DNA of 64,000 nucleotides from Mycoplasmoidaceae bacterium (GCA_024407855.1 JAKSVQ010000003.1:1-64000), one strand, 5' to 3'. Positions 10,868-23,008 are shown, numbered from the stretch's first letter. Notes: generated by a model not told the origin, from the sequence alone. A program made the numbers and translations.

Positions 10868-11662
10868 TTATTTTTTATTTTTAAGTGATTTTCTTCAGTT
10901 AATAATACCAAGGATACATGTTGCTGTCATACTTAGACCAGAAATAAACATTGATCATGAATTAAAAGTGTTTTGATCAGGAATCATTGTTGCCTTTAAT
11001 GCTCATGTCATTGCTATGGCAATGTCACAAATAATATAGATTCATCAAACAAAATCGCACTTCTTAATCATTGGGAAGAAAGCAGCGACAGTAAACATTA
11101 ATACCATAGCGTCAAAGACGCTTACTGGTATAGGCAATCTTGTTTCGCTATTAAACCAGAAGTTATAGAACCATGGTTGTTGTTCCATTCAAGCAAACAA
11201 ACCAGTTAAACCTAAAAAGCCAATTATGTAAATAATAACAATTCAAAATTTGATTTGTGTTGGTTCAATTGTTACTTTATTCTTTGATGTTCTTATTCAA
11301 TTAATAAAACATATAGTTTGCATGATGACGTTAAAACCATACATTATCATTGAACCTGGTAATTTATTACCTCAAGCAACAAAGATTAAAATAATTGAGC
11401 AAATAATGCCTAAAAATGGACACAATATTCTTTGTTTAGCTCCAGCCATGACTGAAAATACAGAACCAACAGTAGCAATTAATGTTAATCATGTGGTTCA
11501 ATTAGCATATGGTTTTTCATCTCTTGTGATCACCATTTGGACAATGAAAAAGACTATGCTTAATGTGACATTAAGTCAAAGAATGATATGTTCAGGAATA
11601 GTTAATTCACGAATATAGTTTTGTTTTGCAACAAAATCTATGAATTTATTGTTCTTTTTCAT
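10868..11662 (-). CDS. pnuC: PnuC-family vitamin precursor (nicotinamide riboside type) transporter
   Basis: 264 residues, seven or eight membrane helices, many TGA-Trp codons. The pattern TLIATVGSVFSVMAGAKQR, then CFINW, then DAMVLMFTVAAFF...W.....D matches the PnuC family, whose members move nicotinamide riboside (PnuC) or thiamine (PnuT) by facilitated diffusion. It starts two bases after the HIT gene stop, so the two are almost certainly co-translated. No riboswitch is visible. The substrate is not fixed by sequence alone. It would fit salvage of NAD precursors in a parasite lacking NAD synthesis. Confidence 0.72.
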
Positions 11663-11664
11663 AG

Positions 11665-12066
11665 CTATTTAGCTTTTAGTTTCTTAGCAATCTTTTCAAC
11701 ATCTTCAATGTTAACACGGTTGCAATCTAATCTAAAACCTTGCCCTTTAGCATATTTAGGAATAACATGAAAGTGAACATGTAATATTGCTTGACTAGCA
11801 ATTTTACCTTGATTACTTATATAGTTAAAACCTCAAGGTTTAAGTTTCTTTGTTAGTTTATCAGCTACTTCAATACTTAAATCTACCATATCATGTAAAA
11901 CATCTAATGGTGTTGCTTGTCAGTCAGGATAGTGTTTCTTTGAAATAATAACGGTGTGACCATTAGCTAATGGTGAAATATCCAAGAATGCTAAAGCATT
12001 TTTGTTTTCAGCAACTTTATAGCAAGGCATTTTCCCTGCAGCAATATCACAAAAGATACAACTCAT
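11665..12066 (-). CDS. HIT-family nucleotide hydrolase (HinT-like)
   Basis: 133 residues. It begins MSCIFCDIAAGKMPCYKV, the usual HinT start, and carries the histidine triad HVHFH at residues 96-100, the nucleophile site that hydrolyses purine nucleoside phosphoramidates. A further conserved segment is FLDISPLANGHTVI. It lies between a BI-1-like membrane protein and pnuC with gaps of one or two bases. In M. hominis HinT is known to associate with surface proteins; nothing here tests that. Confidence 0.93.
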
Positions 12067-12067
12067 A

Positions 12068-12841
12068 TTATCCTCGACCAAATCGAATTAAATATCAAAC
12101 TGCAATAAATAGTAAGTTAACTAGGTCAGTTAACAATCTAAATCCACAGTATCATGGCATGATCTTGGCATATTCTGTGCCACTTTCATTAACAAATTCA
12201 CTTAGTTTAGAAATAGATCAGATATCAATAATGATATAGATAAATGAAACTAATGACATTGCAGCCATAATTAATGAGCATAATGCATCACTAGCTAAGA
12301 CTGTTACTGTTGGATTAATAAATAATGAAACCATCATTACAATAAAGAAGGTAATAAAGAACAATCCCATTACGATACCAGTAATAACAATGATTGCTCC
12401 CATGGTAATAATCCCACGTAGTGAAACAATCTTAGCAATTCCAGCAGTTAGTAAGAAGATTGCACCAACAATAGCAAATAACACTGGCAATCAATAAGCT
12501 TGCGAATTAACCATTGCTAATGAGAATAACCAACCAAAGGCAATTGAAGTAAATACCATATATATTGCATATATTGCAATAGTTAGTCCAGTTGAACCAT
12601 TTTTAAGCATATTTGCTCTTCACATAAATGAGACAACCATACCAATGATTAATGTGATTAAGCATATTGGTAAACCAATTAGAATTCGGTTACCAGAATC
12701 TAGGGTTTGGTAGAATAAAATACTAAAACCATAGCTTAGAAAGCCAATAATGACAAAGGCAATACCAGCAATTAGCATTGACTTCATTAATAATGACGCT
12801 TGTGGTCTTGTATAGGTCTTTTTTGTAAATTGTGTTTCCAT
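12068..12841 (-). CDS. Polytopic membrane protein, Bax-inhibitor-1/YccA-like
   Basis: 257 residues with about seven hydrophobic helices and a short hydrophilic N-terminus (METQFTKKTYTRPQASLL). The layout, and the late segment SFIYIIIDIWSISKLSE resembling the BI-1 last-helix D....K pattern, point to the YccA/BI-1 family, proposed as Ca2+-leak or protease-modulating membrane proteins. The match is by pattern only. TGA-Trp is used several times. It is the first gene of the minus-strand cluster, and its promoter overlaps the divergent tlyA promoter. Confidence 0.55.
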
Positions 12842-12850
12842 ATTTAAATT

Positions 12851-12858
12851 ATTATAAT
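12851..12858. promoter_or_regulatory. Divergent overlapping -10 boxes
   Basis: ATTATAAT contains TATAAT on both strands: the plus copy 12853-12858 serves tlyA and the minus copy 12856-12851 lies nine bases from the BI-1-like start. One palindromic element may fire in both directions. Confidence 0.55.
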
Positions 12859-12877
12859 TAAATTATAGATAAAAATT

Positions 12878-13609
12878 ATGGCTATTAGATTAGATAAATT
12901 TTTAACAAAATCTTATCCCCAATACTCACGGAATAAACTAAATCAGTTTATTTGTGCTGGTTATGTCTCAGTTAATAATAAAACTGAAACTAAACCAAGC
13001 TATTTAGTTAATGATAGTGATAAAGTAGAACTAACAGTTAAACAAGAAGATATTTGAGTATCAAGAGGGGCTTATAAATTGTTAAAAGCTCTTGATACAT
13101 ATAAGATTGATCTTAATAATAAGGTATGTCTTGATATAGGTTGTTCAACTGGTGGTTTTAGTCAAGTAATGCTAAAGCATAAAGCAAAGAAAGTATATGC
13201 AGTTGATGTTGGCACCAACCAATTTGATAAGTCAATTTTGTGTGACAAAGTAATATTAATGGAACAAACACACTTTTGCCACACTAAACCAACTGATTTT
13301 GAACATATTGATTTCATTGCTTGCGATGTAAGTTTTATATCTGCAACAAAAATTATTGAACATGTTGCTAAAATATTTAACTATCCTTTAACATTTATAT
13401 GTTTGATCAAACCACAGTTTGAACTAACTAAACAAATCTTAGATAAATGTAAAGGATCAATCCCTGAGAAATACCATCAACAAGCTATTTCATCAGTTTG
13501 TAGTTGTGCAACAAAGCATGGGTTTAAAGTGTCTCATGTGGTTGAGTCACCAATCTTGGGAGCAAAAAGCAATAACAAGGAATTTCTTGTTTGCTTAAGA
13601 AAGGAATAA
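12878..13609 (+). CDS. tlyA: TlyA-family rRNA methyltransferase
   Basis: 243 residues. An N-terminal S4 RNA-binding domain (MAIRLDKFLTKSYPQYSRN..., residues 1-60) is followed by an FtsJ-like methyltransferase domain with the SAM motif CLDIGCSTGGFSQ near 85 and VDVGTNQ after it. TlyA enzymes 2'-O-methylate rRNA; the name hemolysin is historical. dinB follows after one base. TGA near 13057 is Trp in DIWVSRGA, a conserved Trp of this family. Confidence 0.9.
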
Positions 13610-13610
13610 T

Positions 13611-14772
13611 ATGAGAAAGACAATATTTCATATTGACCTTGATGCTTTCTTCTGTAGTTGCGAAGAAATAGTCGATCCAAAACTACGCAATACTGCATTT
13701 GTTGTTGCCGGTAGAAACAAACGATCAGTTATTGGTTGTGCAAGCTATCCAGCAAGGAAACTTGGAATTAAGGCAGCAATGCCAACTTACATGGGGAAGC
13801 AAAAGCTACCAAGTTTAACAATTATTCCTGGTCATTACGAACTATATGACAAAATAAGCATGGAGTTTTTTGCTTATATTAAGAAACATTTTTCTAACAT
13901 TTGTGAAGAAATGTCAATTGATGAATGCTTCTTAGACGTTACGCAAGCATTAAAACACTATAAGAATGACCCAATCTTATTAGCTAAAACACTGCAAGCT
14001 AATGTTTATAAAACATTAAAGTTGTCAGTATCAATTGGAATTAGTCATAACAAATTCCTTGCCAAGATGGCAACCGATTTGAACAAACCAAGAGGTATTA
14101 CAACTATTTTAACTGAACAAGAATTAAAACAAAAGATTTGACCATTACCAATTGATGAAATGTTCTTTGTTGGGCCACCAACTGCTAAGAAACTAAAACA
14201 AATTGGTATTAAGACTATTGGTGATCTAGCCAATTTTGATGATGTTAAGTTGCTAGAAGCAACTCTAGACCGTAACTGATGAACAACATGACAAAATGCC
14301 TTGGGTAATGGTGATGATTTTGTTGATACTAGTAAAAATGACCCGAAATCACAATCAGTTAGCCATACATTATTAGATCCAACTAATGATATTGCTGAAA
14401 TTGAAACAACACTAAAGTATATTGCACAAGAACTACAAACTAAACTTGAAGCATACAAAATGGTAGGTAGTTGTATTGGTGTCATCTATAAGATTAACAA
14501 AGTTAATCGAATCAAAAACGAATCATTGAATCATTACATCTATAAATGAGAAGATTTAGCTAACTATGCCCAAAAACTATTGGGAATGGTTTGAGACGGC
14601 AATAGTATGATTCAATTATTAGGAATTAACATCAGTAAGTTACGTAAAGTTGATGGTAATGACTCAATTGAACAACAACTAGTGCCAAAAAAGAAAAACA
14701 AACTTAACCAAATTGTTGATCAAGTAAATAAAAAACTAGGTAAGGACCTAGTTTATATTGCCAAAGATAAAT

Positions 14773-14783
<11 letters not shown>
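13611..14783 (+). CDS. dinB: DNA polymerase IV (Y-family)
   Basis: 390 residues; translesion synthesis. The catalytic carboxylates are in FHIDLDAFF (Asp9, Asp11) and MSIDECFLD (Asp104, Glu105), followed by SVSIGISHNKFLAKMATDLNKP, the palm signature, and an HhH region FFVGPPTAKKLKQIGI. The little-finger domain fills the C-terminus, with no obvious clamp-binding tail. It starts one base after tlyA. Its 3' end overlaps the convergent ileS by 11 bases with no terminator between them. Confidence 0.94.
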
Positions 14784-17484
<2,701 letters not shown>

Positions 17485-17493
17485 ATAGTTTTA

Positions 17494-17535
17494 ATTATAT
17501 AGATTATGATTTTTTTCATATAAAAAATAGATAAT
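17494..17535. promoter_or_regulatory. Divergent ileS / ispH promoter region
   Basis: Minus-strand TATAAT at 17499-17494 serves ileS. Plus-strand GATAAT at 17530-17535 lies six bases before the ispH ATG. Neither gene has a clear Shine-Dalgarno sequence, so both may be leaderless or nearly so. Confidence 0.5.
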
Positions 17536-17541
17536 TAATGT

Positions 17542-18417
17542 ATGGAAATTAATTTAATTCGTCCTTGTGGATTTTGCCATGGAGTGCAAAGAGTAGTTGA
17601 TAAAACAAGAAAGATAATCGATGATTATCCTTCGGCTAACATCTACTTAATTGGCAATATTGTTCACAATGATGAATTATGCCAAGAACTTTTAAAACAC
17701 AAGAATGTGAAAATCCTTGAAAACAAGACTCATAACCGTCTTGCATTAGTTAAATCAATTAAGACAAGTAACAATGTTGTCATCTTTTCTGCTCACGGAA
17801 CTGATCCACGAGCAATCAATTATGCTGAGGCTCAAGGTTGAAAAGTTTTTGATTTGACTTGCCCATATGTGGCTCATGTTTTATCAAAGATAAATAATGC
17901 CATTATGCATGGATATCATGTTGCATATTATGGTGACAAAAATCATGTTGAAGCTATTGCGGCTAAACAACTTGGTAAAAACAATTTAACCATTTATAAA
18001 AAACCAGAAGATCTACATCATGTATTGGACATGCCTTATGTTCAAGTTGTTGCGCAAACAACCATGCATGAGGATGACTATTTATGAACAAGACCTTGGT
18101 TCAAAGAACCAGCAGTCATCAAATTCTCTAATACAATTTGCCATTCAAGCAAACAACGACAATCACGTGCAATTGAAGCACGACAATATGATTTAGTCTT
18201 TGTTATTTCTGACCCACAAAGTCATAATGGCCATTCTTTATATGAAATGTTAAAGAAAAGACAAAAACACGTAGTGTTTGTTGATCCATTAAACATTAAA
18301 TTAACTAAGGCAATGATTAAGAATAAAAAAGACTGTGCTATCTTTACAAGTAGTTCAGTCTCACAAGAACAAATTGATCGTTTCTTAAAGAAATTACATC
18401 AATTAGTAAAGTCTTAA
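17542..18417 (+). CDS. ispH: 4-hydroxy-3-methylbut-2-enyl diphosphate reductase
   Basis: 291 residues, full length. IspH (LytB) makes IPP and DMAPP in the last step of the non-mevalonate pathway using a 4Fe-4S cluster. The three cluster cysteines are visible: Cys12 in CGFCHGV, Cys107 in LTCPYV and Cys200 in NTICHSS. Conserved His residues occur in GNIVHND and in QTTMHEDD, and the substrate-site motif appears in SDPQSHNGHS. A dxr gene at 38.9-40 kb supports an operating pathway. The 3' end overlaps a convergent gene by 15 bases. Confidence 0.93.
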
Positions 18418-19461
18418 CTTTTTGTTAATAGTATCATTTAACACTTTGCCATTTTGACAATTTGTTATTTTTCAGATTGTTTGACTCTTAACACCATTTT
18501 TAGCAATATCTAAAAGATATTCAATTGACTTTTTGCTAATAATTTCGCTTGCTTCATTTGCACAGTGATCAGTCATATCAGCTAATGCTAGATAGAAGGT
18601 CTTGTCCAAACAATTTCATTTCAATTCACTATCAGCAAATTTCTTAATGAAATGGAAAGCATAACCGTTTTCACAGCTAGCATCAATCATCAATGAACCT
18701 TTTGGCATTGATTGGCCCATTTGTTTAGTAATTCTTAACTTTGTTAAGTCAGTTGGAGTGATAGCAGTGTTAACAAAGATGTTTTTGTTTTTAATATTTT
18801 CAACCAAAACATCATAATTAGCATTGATTGTTTTAAGTTTTGGAATGCTATTTTGTAATTCAGCTAAATACTTTTCATCACTATCAGAAATAGTTACTTC
18901 ATAGTCTTGTTGCAATGCAATTTTAGCTAAAGCTACACCACAGAATGTTGCATTTAAAATTAACATTTTTGGGTGAGTTGGATATATTACTTTATCCTTA
19001 GCTTTCTTTGCTAATCCTTTAGCTAAAGCTTGCTTAATTTGTTGCATGATAAAGCTTGCTTTAAGTTCTTCTAATTCTGGAAAGAAAACATAACCTTTCC
19101 TCTCAGCTAAACCAGCTCATTCTAAGCCAGTAACTTTGTTAGTTAGCATATGATAAAGCATTTCAACATTTGCTAAATAGTTAACCATTGTAATGGCAAT
19201 TTTGCCATTCATATGTTCTAATTCCTTTTTAACAAAGCTATTAGTTTTTAAAATGATATCAGAAGCATCAACAACGCTTGATCATTGTTCGAAGATCTTT
19301 GCTCCAGCTGATAGATAAGCTGTATCAGGAATATTTAATGTTGCACCAAGACCAGTTAATACATTAACTGTAATACCTTGGCTAGTAAGTTCTTTTACTT
19401 GTTCAGGCAATAAAAAAACTTTCTTACTTTCTTTGTCGTATAAGATTCCAATTCTTTTCAT
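18403..19461 (-). CDS. Alanine dehydrogenase / transhydrogenase-like NAD(P)-binding protein
   Basis: 352 residues. The N-terminal half (MKRIGILYDKESKKVFLLPEQVKEL) has the pattern of the AlaDh/PNT N-terminal domain, and residues about 165-200 form a Rossmann segment (KMLILNATFCGVALAKIAL...VTISDSD). The usual glycine-rich GAGVVG loop is replaced by NATFCGVA, so dinucleotide binding may be altered. SLMIDASCENG resembles the VDVA.DQGG region of alanine dehydrogenase. I assign a family, not a reaction. It overlaps the end of ispH by 15 bases and is monocistronic. Confidence 0.55.
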
Positions 19462-19519
19462 CTTAACCTCAATATTAATAATTTTATGTTATTTAATAAG
19501 TAAATTTTCAAAAATTACA

Positions 19520-19525
19520 TATAAT
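19520..19525 (+). promoter_or_regulatory. -10 box of the rpsP operon
   Basis: TATAAT about 45 bases before the rpsP start. Unlike many genes here, this operon has a normal leader and a TGGGAG ribosome-binding site at 19557-19562. Confidence 0.65.
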
Positions 19526-19569
19526 ATATAAACGCTTATAAAAAAATAAAACACATTGGGAGTTTTACA

Positions 19570-19980
19570 ATGGTAAAAATCAGATTAACAAAGTTAGGTC
19601 GTCATAAATTGCCTGCTTACCGTGTAATTGCTATTGACTCACGTAAAAGACGTGATGGTGAATACTTACACTTGTTAGGCACATATGAACCAGCAACTGG
19701 TAAAGCACAAATTAATGAAGAACTAACACTTAAGCTATTATCACAAGGTGCACAACCATGTGACACAGTTTTAAGTTTACTTAAAAAGAACGGAATTTAC
19801 GCTAAGTTCTTAGCAACTAAAAAAGCAAAACCTGCTAAGAAAGCTAAACGTAAAGTATCAAAGAAAAAAGCAGCTGTAAAGGCTAGCAAGAAAGCTAAAA
19901 AGGCAGCAAAGAAAGCTGCACCAAAAGCTGAAGCTAAACCTGAAGCAGCTAAAGCTGAACCAGCAAAGGAAGCTAAATAA
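19570..19980 (+). CDS. rpsP: 30S ribosomal protein bS16 with basic C-terminal extension
   Basis: 136 residues against the usual 80-90. The S16 core covers residues 1-80: VKIRLTKLGRHKLPAYRVIAIDSRKRRDG, then LGTYEPATG. From about residue 83 a Lys/Ala repeat tail (KKAK, KAAKKA) runs into an Ala/Glu/Pro/Lys end. The tail is low-complexity and resembles extensions on S6, S2 and NusG in this window. rplS follows after two bases, so rimM and trmD do not lie between them as they do in many Firmicutes. Confidence 0.95.
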   Translation: MVKIRLTKLGRHKLPAYRVIAIDSRKRRDGEYLHLLGTYEPATGKAQINEELTLKLLSQGAQPCDTVLSLLKKNGIYAKFLATKKAKPAKKAKRKVSKKKAAVKASKKAKKAAKKAAPKAEAKPEAAKAEPAKEAK

Positions 19981-19982
19981 TT

Positions 19983-20333
19983 ATGGCAAAGATTAATAAA
20001 CAAAAAATTCTTAATAGAATTATTCGTGGTCAAATGCGTGATGATCTTCCTAAATTTAAAGCTGGCGATACAATCTCTGTTAGCTATAAGATCATCGAAG
20101 GTAAGAAAGCAAGAATTCAAACCTTTACAGGCGTTTGCCTTCGTGTCAGAGGAAAAGGCAACTCTCAATCATTCATTCTTCGTAAAGAAAATGGTGTAGA
20201 AAAAACATTCCCAATGCACTCACCACAAATTGCTAAGATTGAAATTAACAAAAGAGGTAAAGTAAGACGTGCTTATATTTCATATATGAGAAAACGTTCT
20301 GGTAAGTCAGCAAGAATTGCTGAAAACAAATAA
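19983..20333 (+). CDS. rplS: 50S ribosomal protein bL19
   Basis: 116 residues, normal length. The segments FKAGDTISVSYKIIEGKKARIQTFTGVCLR, GVEKTFPMHSPQI and KRGKVRRAYISYMR are diagnostic of L19, which sits at the 30S-50S interface. It is co-transcribed with rpsP, and a strong terminator begins at its stop codon. Confidence 0.97.
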   Translation: MAKINKQKILNRIIRGQMRDDLPKFKAGDTISVSYKIIEGKKARIQTFTGVCLRVRGKGNSQSFILRKENGVEKTFPMHSPQIAKIEINKRGKVRRAYISYMRKRSGKSARIAENK

Positions 20334-20359
20334 TAAGAAGCAAAGCTTCTTATTTTTTT
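20333..20359 (+). terminator. Terminator of the rpsP-rplS operon
   Basis: Stem ATAAGAAGC / GCTTCTTAT with an AAA loop (20333-20353), followed by seven T, overlapping the rplS stop. Confidence 0.9.
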
Positions 20360-20364
20360 ATAAT
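20359..20364 (+). promoter_or_regulatory. -10 box for the YitT-family gene; leaderless
   Basis: TATAAT begins on the last T of the preceding terminator and is seven bases from the ATG at 20372. No ribosome-binding site fits between them. Confidence 0.7.
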
Positions 20365-20371
20365 ATATCTT

Positions 20372-21580
20372 ATGAAAAAGAAAAAAGATTACACCCGTAC
20401 CAATTTTAACTACGGTAAATATGAACTTAGACATTTACATGCTAAGCCAATTCCATTTGCAAAGCTATACCTTAACAAGAATGTTAAGCTTAAATATATT
20501 ATTGCCATCTTGTGTGGTATTGCTTTTGCCTTTCTAACTACATGCTTTGTTAAGAATACTGGAGCCTTTAGTTATGGCTTATCCAGTTTTCTACAAGGTA
20601 TAGCAAAGCTATGCAACTATTTCATCACCAATGCAATTGGTGGATTCAATAGTATGATATACTCAGCTTTATTCTGGGGTCTACTATTATTAGGTAACAT
20701 CCCACTATTTATCTTTGCCTGATGTAAAGTTGGCCATCGCTTTGCGATGTTAACTTTAACGTTCTTGATTGCAAACAGTATTGCCGGTTTTGCTTTTGAC
20801 TTCATTCCAGGAGTCGAAGGATGATCATTATTTGGTAACACTACATTATGATGTGCTCAAGAAACAAGCCATTCAGAATGAATCCATGTTCTAACAGAAC
20901 AATACCACATTCAAGTTCTACCATTTAGTGTGCCAGAAGCTTTAGCAGTAGATTATCACCCATCTAACTATGTTAAGCCTTTACTATTAATCCTTTCAAC
21001 AGTAACATATGCATTCATTGCATCATTTGTGTTTGCTATCTTATTCATTGTTGGTGGATCAACTGCTGGAACTGATATCATTTCAGTTTATCTTGCAGCC
21101 GAAAAGAAAAAGAATGTTGGAACATTCTTCTTAGCTTTAAACCTAATAATGATTACTTTAGCTTCAACCATTGGAACATTTATTCCAGCTTGCTTAGCTT
21201 GTCCTGAATGCCGTAGCGTTGAATTCTTCTTCAATGCTAACTGACTAGGAACATTGATTTCAATGTTAATCTTTACAGCTATTTATAAAAAACTATATCC
21301 AAACACAAGAAGATGTAAAGTTGAAGTATATAGTAACAAAGCTAAACAAATTCGTGACTTGTTATACAAGAACAACTATGTTCATGGTAGTAGCTTTGCT
21401 GAAAGAACTGGTGGCTATAAACTAAAGAAACAACAAATGTTCATTACAATTTGTTCTGCAACAGAATTGCCAATGATTATTAACCAAATCAACAAAGTTG
21501 ATCCAGAATCAACTATCACTATTTCTAAATTAGATGCCGTTGATGGCCCATTTGCTTTACAACGCCAAGGTAGTCGATAA
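20372..21580 (+). CDS. YitT-family membrane protein (DUF161 + DUF2179)
   Basis: 402 residues. After a basic N-terminus come about six membrane helices with the YitT pattern GIAFAFLTTCFVKNTGAFSYGLSS and FIVGGSTAGTDIISVY (the G.S.GGTDI motif). The cytoplasmic C-terminal domain (CKVEVYSNKAKQIRDLLY...GGYKLKKQQMFITI) matches DUF2179, a ferredoxin-like domain thought to sense a ligand. The function of the family is unknown. Its stop overlaps the trmD start by one base, coupling the two. Confidence 0.85.
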
Positions 21581-22248
21581 TGAAGAAGATTACCATCTTA
21601 ACATTATTCCCAGAAATATTTGATAACTTTAAAAAGTTCTCAATTATTAAACGCGCTATTAATAACAAAAAGTTAAAACTTAACATTGTTAACTTCCGTG
21701 ATTTTTCTAAAGATAAACATAAAAAGGTTGATGACTATCAATTTGGCGGTGGAGCTGGAATGATTATTGCTCTACCAGCCATTGTTAGTGCAATTAAAAA
21801 ATATCGCACTAAAAACAGTTTAGTTATATTAACTAGTCCACAAGGTAAACCTTTTAATCAGACTAAAGCTAAAGCATTAGCTAAATCAAAGAAAGATTTG
21901 ATTATTGTCTGTGGACATTATGAAGGCTTTGACGCTAGAATCATCAACTATGTTGATCAAGTCATATCTATGGGTGACTTTATCTTAACTGGTGGAGAAA
22001 TTCCGGCTATGGCAATGGTTGAAGCCATCACTAGATTAGTTAAAGGTGTTATCACTGATTCATCATTAGATAGCGAAAGCTTCAGTGATAATCTATTAGA
22101 TTATGACACTTACACTCGGCCAGTAAACTTTGAAGGTCATAAGGTTCCAGCCGTGCTATTGTCAGGCAACCATCAAAAGATTGCTGAGTTTAGAAAAGCT
22201 AATCGCTTATCTAAAACTAAGAAGAATCGACCCGATTTATTAAAATAA
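21580..22248 (+). CDS. trmD: tRNA (guanine-37-N1) methyltransferase
   Basis: 222 residues. It methylates G37 of tRNAs to prevent frameshifting. The SPOUT knot motifs are visible: DDYQFGGGAGM, IIVCGHYEGFDARI and SMGDFILTGGEIPAMAM. The start shares a base with the YitT stop (TAATG). The first copy of a repeated regulatory leader begins at its stop codon. Confidence 0.96.
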   Translation: MKKITILTLFPEIFDNFKKFSIIKRAINNKKLKLNIVNFRDFSKDKHKKVDDYQFGGGAGMIIALPAIVSAIKKYRTKNSLVILTSPQGKPFNQTKAKALAKSKKDLIIVCGHYEGFDARIINYVDQVISMGDFILTGGEIPAMAMVEAITRLVKGVITDSSLDSESFSDNLLDYDTYTRPVNFEGHKVPAVLLSGNHQKIAEFRKANRLSKTKKNRPDLLK

Positions 22249-22352
22249 TTTCTGTCGTATCTTCGCATTTAATCAATACATAAGAGAAATTTAGGATCAG
22301 TAATCCTAAATTTTTCTTTTTTTGGGCAAATATACATATGGAGGAATAATTT
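22249..22352 (+). promoter_or_regulatory. Repeated leader element, copy 1 (promoter-like boxes plus attenuator-like hairpin)
   Basis: In order: GTCGTATC at 22254-22261; four variable bases; the invariant CATTTAATCAATAC; a perfect 11-bp hairpin AAATTTAGGAT / ATCCTAAATTT with loop CAGTA (22287-22313) and a T-rich run; a TTGGGCAAATAT segment; and a GGAGG ribosome-binding site. The same arrangement recurs at 22659, 23041 and 44816. No TATAAT lies inside. The hairpin and T-run look like an intrinsic terminator placed before the gene. Confidence 0.85.
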
Positions 22353-22628
22353 ATGGCAAAGCCATATGAAGAAATAACAAAAACTGATTTTAGGAATTTA
22401 TATAATGTCGATAAGGTATTAAATAATATTTCTGAAATTATGAACAACTTAAAAACTTTTAACCCAAATACACAAGTAGTAGCTTTTGCTACTAAGAAGA
22501 AAATTAAGGCAACACTTGAGGATATTGTTGAACGATTAGATCGAATTGAAGCTAGGCTATCAAATGTTGAAGACATCTTAACAAGAAATAAGATTGATGG
22601 TATCCTTGAAAGAAACAATCTACATTAA
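22353..22628 (+). CDS. Small coiled-coil-like protein, MAKPY paralogue 1
   Basis: 91 residues, not recognised. The N-terminal 18 residues (MAKPYEEITKTDFRNLYN) are nearly identical to the next gene. The middle diverges, and the C-terminus has a heptad-like amphipathic segment (IVERLDRIEARLSNVEDIL) suggesting oligomerisation. The start is fixed by GGAGG ten bases upstream. It is charged, with no signal peptide. It shares its leader with dprA and recU, so a DNA-processing role is possible, but that is inference from regulation only. Confidence 0.75.
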   Translation: MAKPYEEITKTDFRNLYNVDKVLNNISEIMNNLKTFNPNTQVVAFATKKKIKATLEDIVERLDRIEARLSNVEDILTRNKIDGILERNNLH

Positions 22629-22658
22629 TGTAGAAAACAGGCAATTTTGAAAAAATTA

Positions 22659-22762
22659 TTTCTGTCGTATCTTCGCATTTAATCAATACATAAGAGAAAT
22701 TTAGGTTCAGTGATCCTAAATTTTTCTTTTTTTAGGCAAATATACATATGGAGGAATAATTT
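22659..22762 (+). promoter_or_regulatory. Repeated leader element, copy 2
   Basis: Almost identical to copy 1: GTCGTATC 22664-22671, CATTTAATCAATAC, a hairpin AAATTTAGG / CCTAAATTT with one internal mismatch, a T-run, then TTAGGCAAATATACAT and GGAGG. It lies 410 bp after copy 1, and the similarity continues into the gene, so the leader and gene were duplicated together. Confidence 0.85.
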
Positions 22763-23008
22763 ATGGCAAAGCCATATAAAGAAATAACAAAAACTGATTT
22801 TAGGAATTTATATAATATCACCAAAATATTGGTTTCAAAGGAAGATGTTATGGATTTTCTAAGAAAATATAAGGATGATGGGACTCAAGCCGTTGCTATT
22901 GGGTCAAGAAAAAAGCGTGTTTTAACAATTAATGAAAAACTTGATATCATTATTGAGCGCCTTGACAGACATGACGAATTGTTTAGAGCCCATGGTTGGA
23001 TAAAATAA
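22763..23008 (+). CDS. Small coiled-coil-like protein, MAKPY paralogue 2
   Basis: 81 residues, unrecognised. It begins MAKPYKEITKTDFRNLYN like its neighbour, then differs (VSKEDVMDFLRKYKDDGTQAV), and ends with a helical segment NEKLDIIIERLDRHDEL. The shared pattern is a conserved head, a variable middle, a basic RKKR/KKKIK patch and a coiled-coil-like end. A terminator follows at once, so each leader-gene cassette looks self-contained. Confidence 0.75.
   Translation: MAKPYKEITKTDFRNLYNITKILVSKEDVMDFLRKYKDDGTQAVAIGSRKKRVLTINEKLDIIIERLDRHDELFRAHGWIK

Noticed and set aside
10794..10911. Longer start for the minus-strand lipoprotein
   Set aside because: It would overlap pnuC and place the signal peptide internally; the internal ATG has a ribosome-binding site and begins the signal peptide.
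11250..11618. Plus-strand 122-residue open frame
   Set aside because: It is the shadow of pnuC on the opposite strand; its sequence has no recognisable features.
17485..17541. T-box riboswitch for ileS
   Set aside because: The gap is only 57 bp and the promoter lies within 10 bases of the ATG, leaving no room for a T-box.
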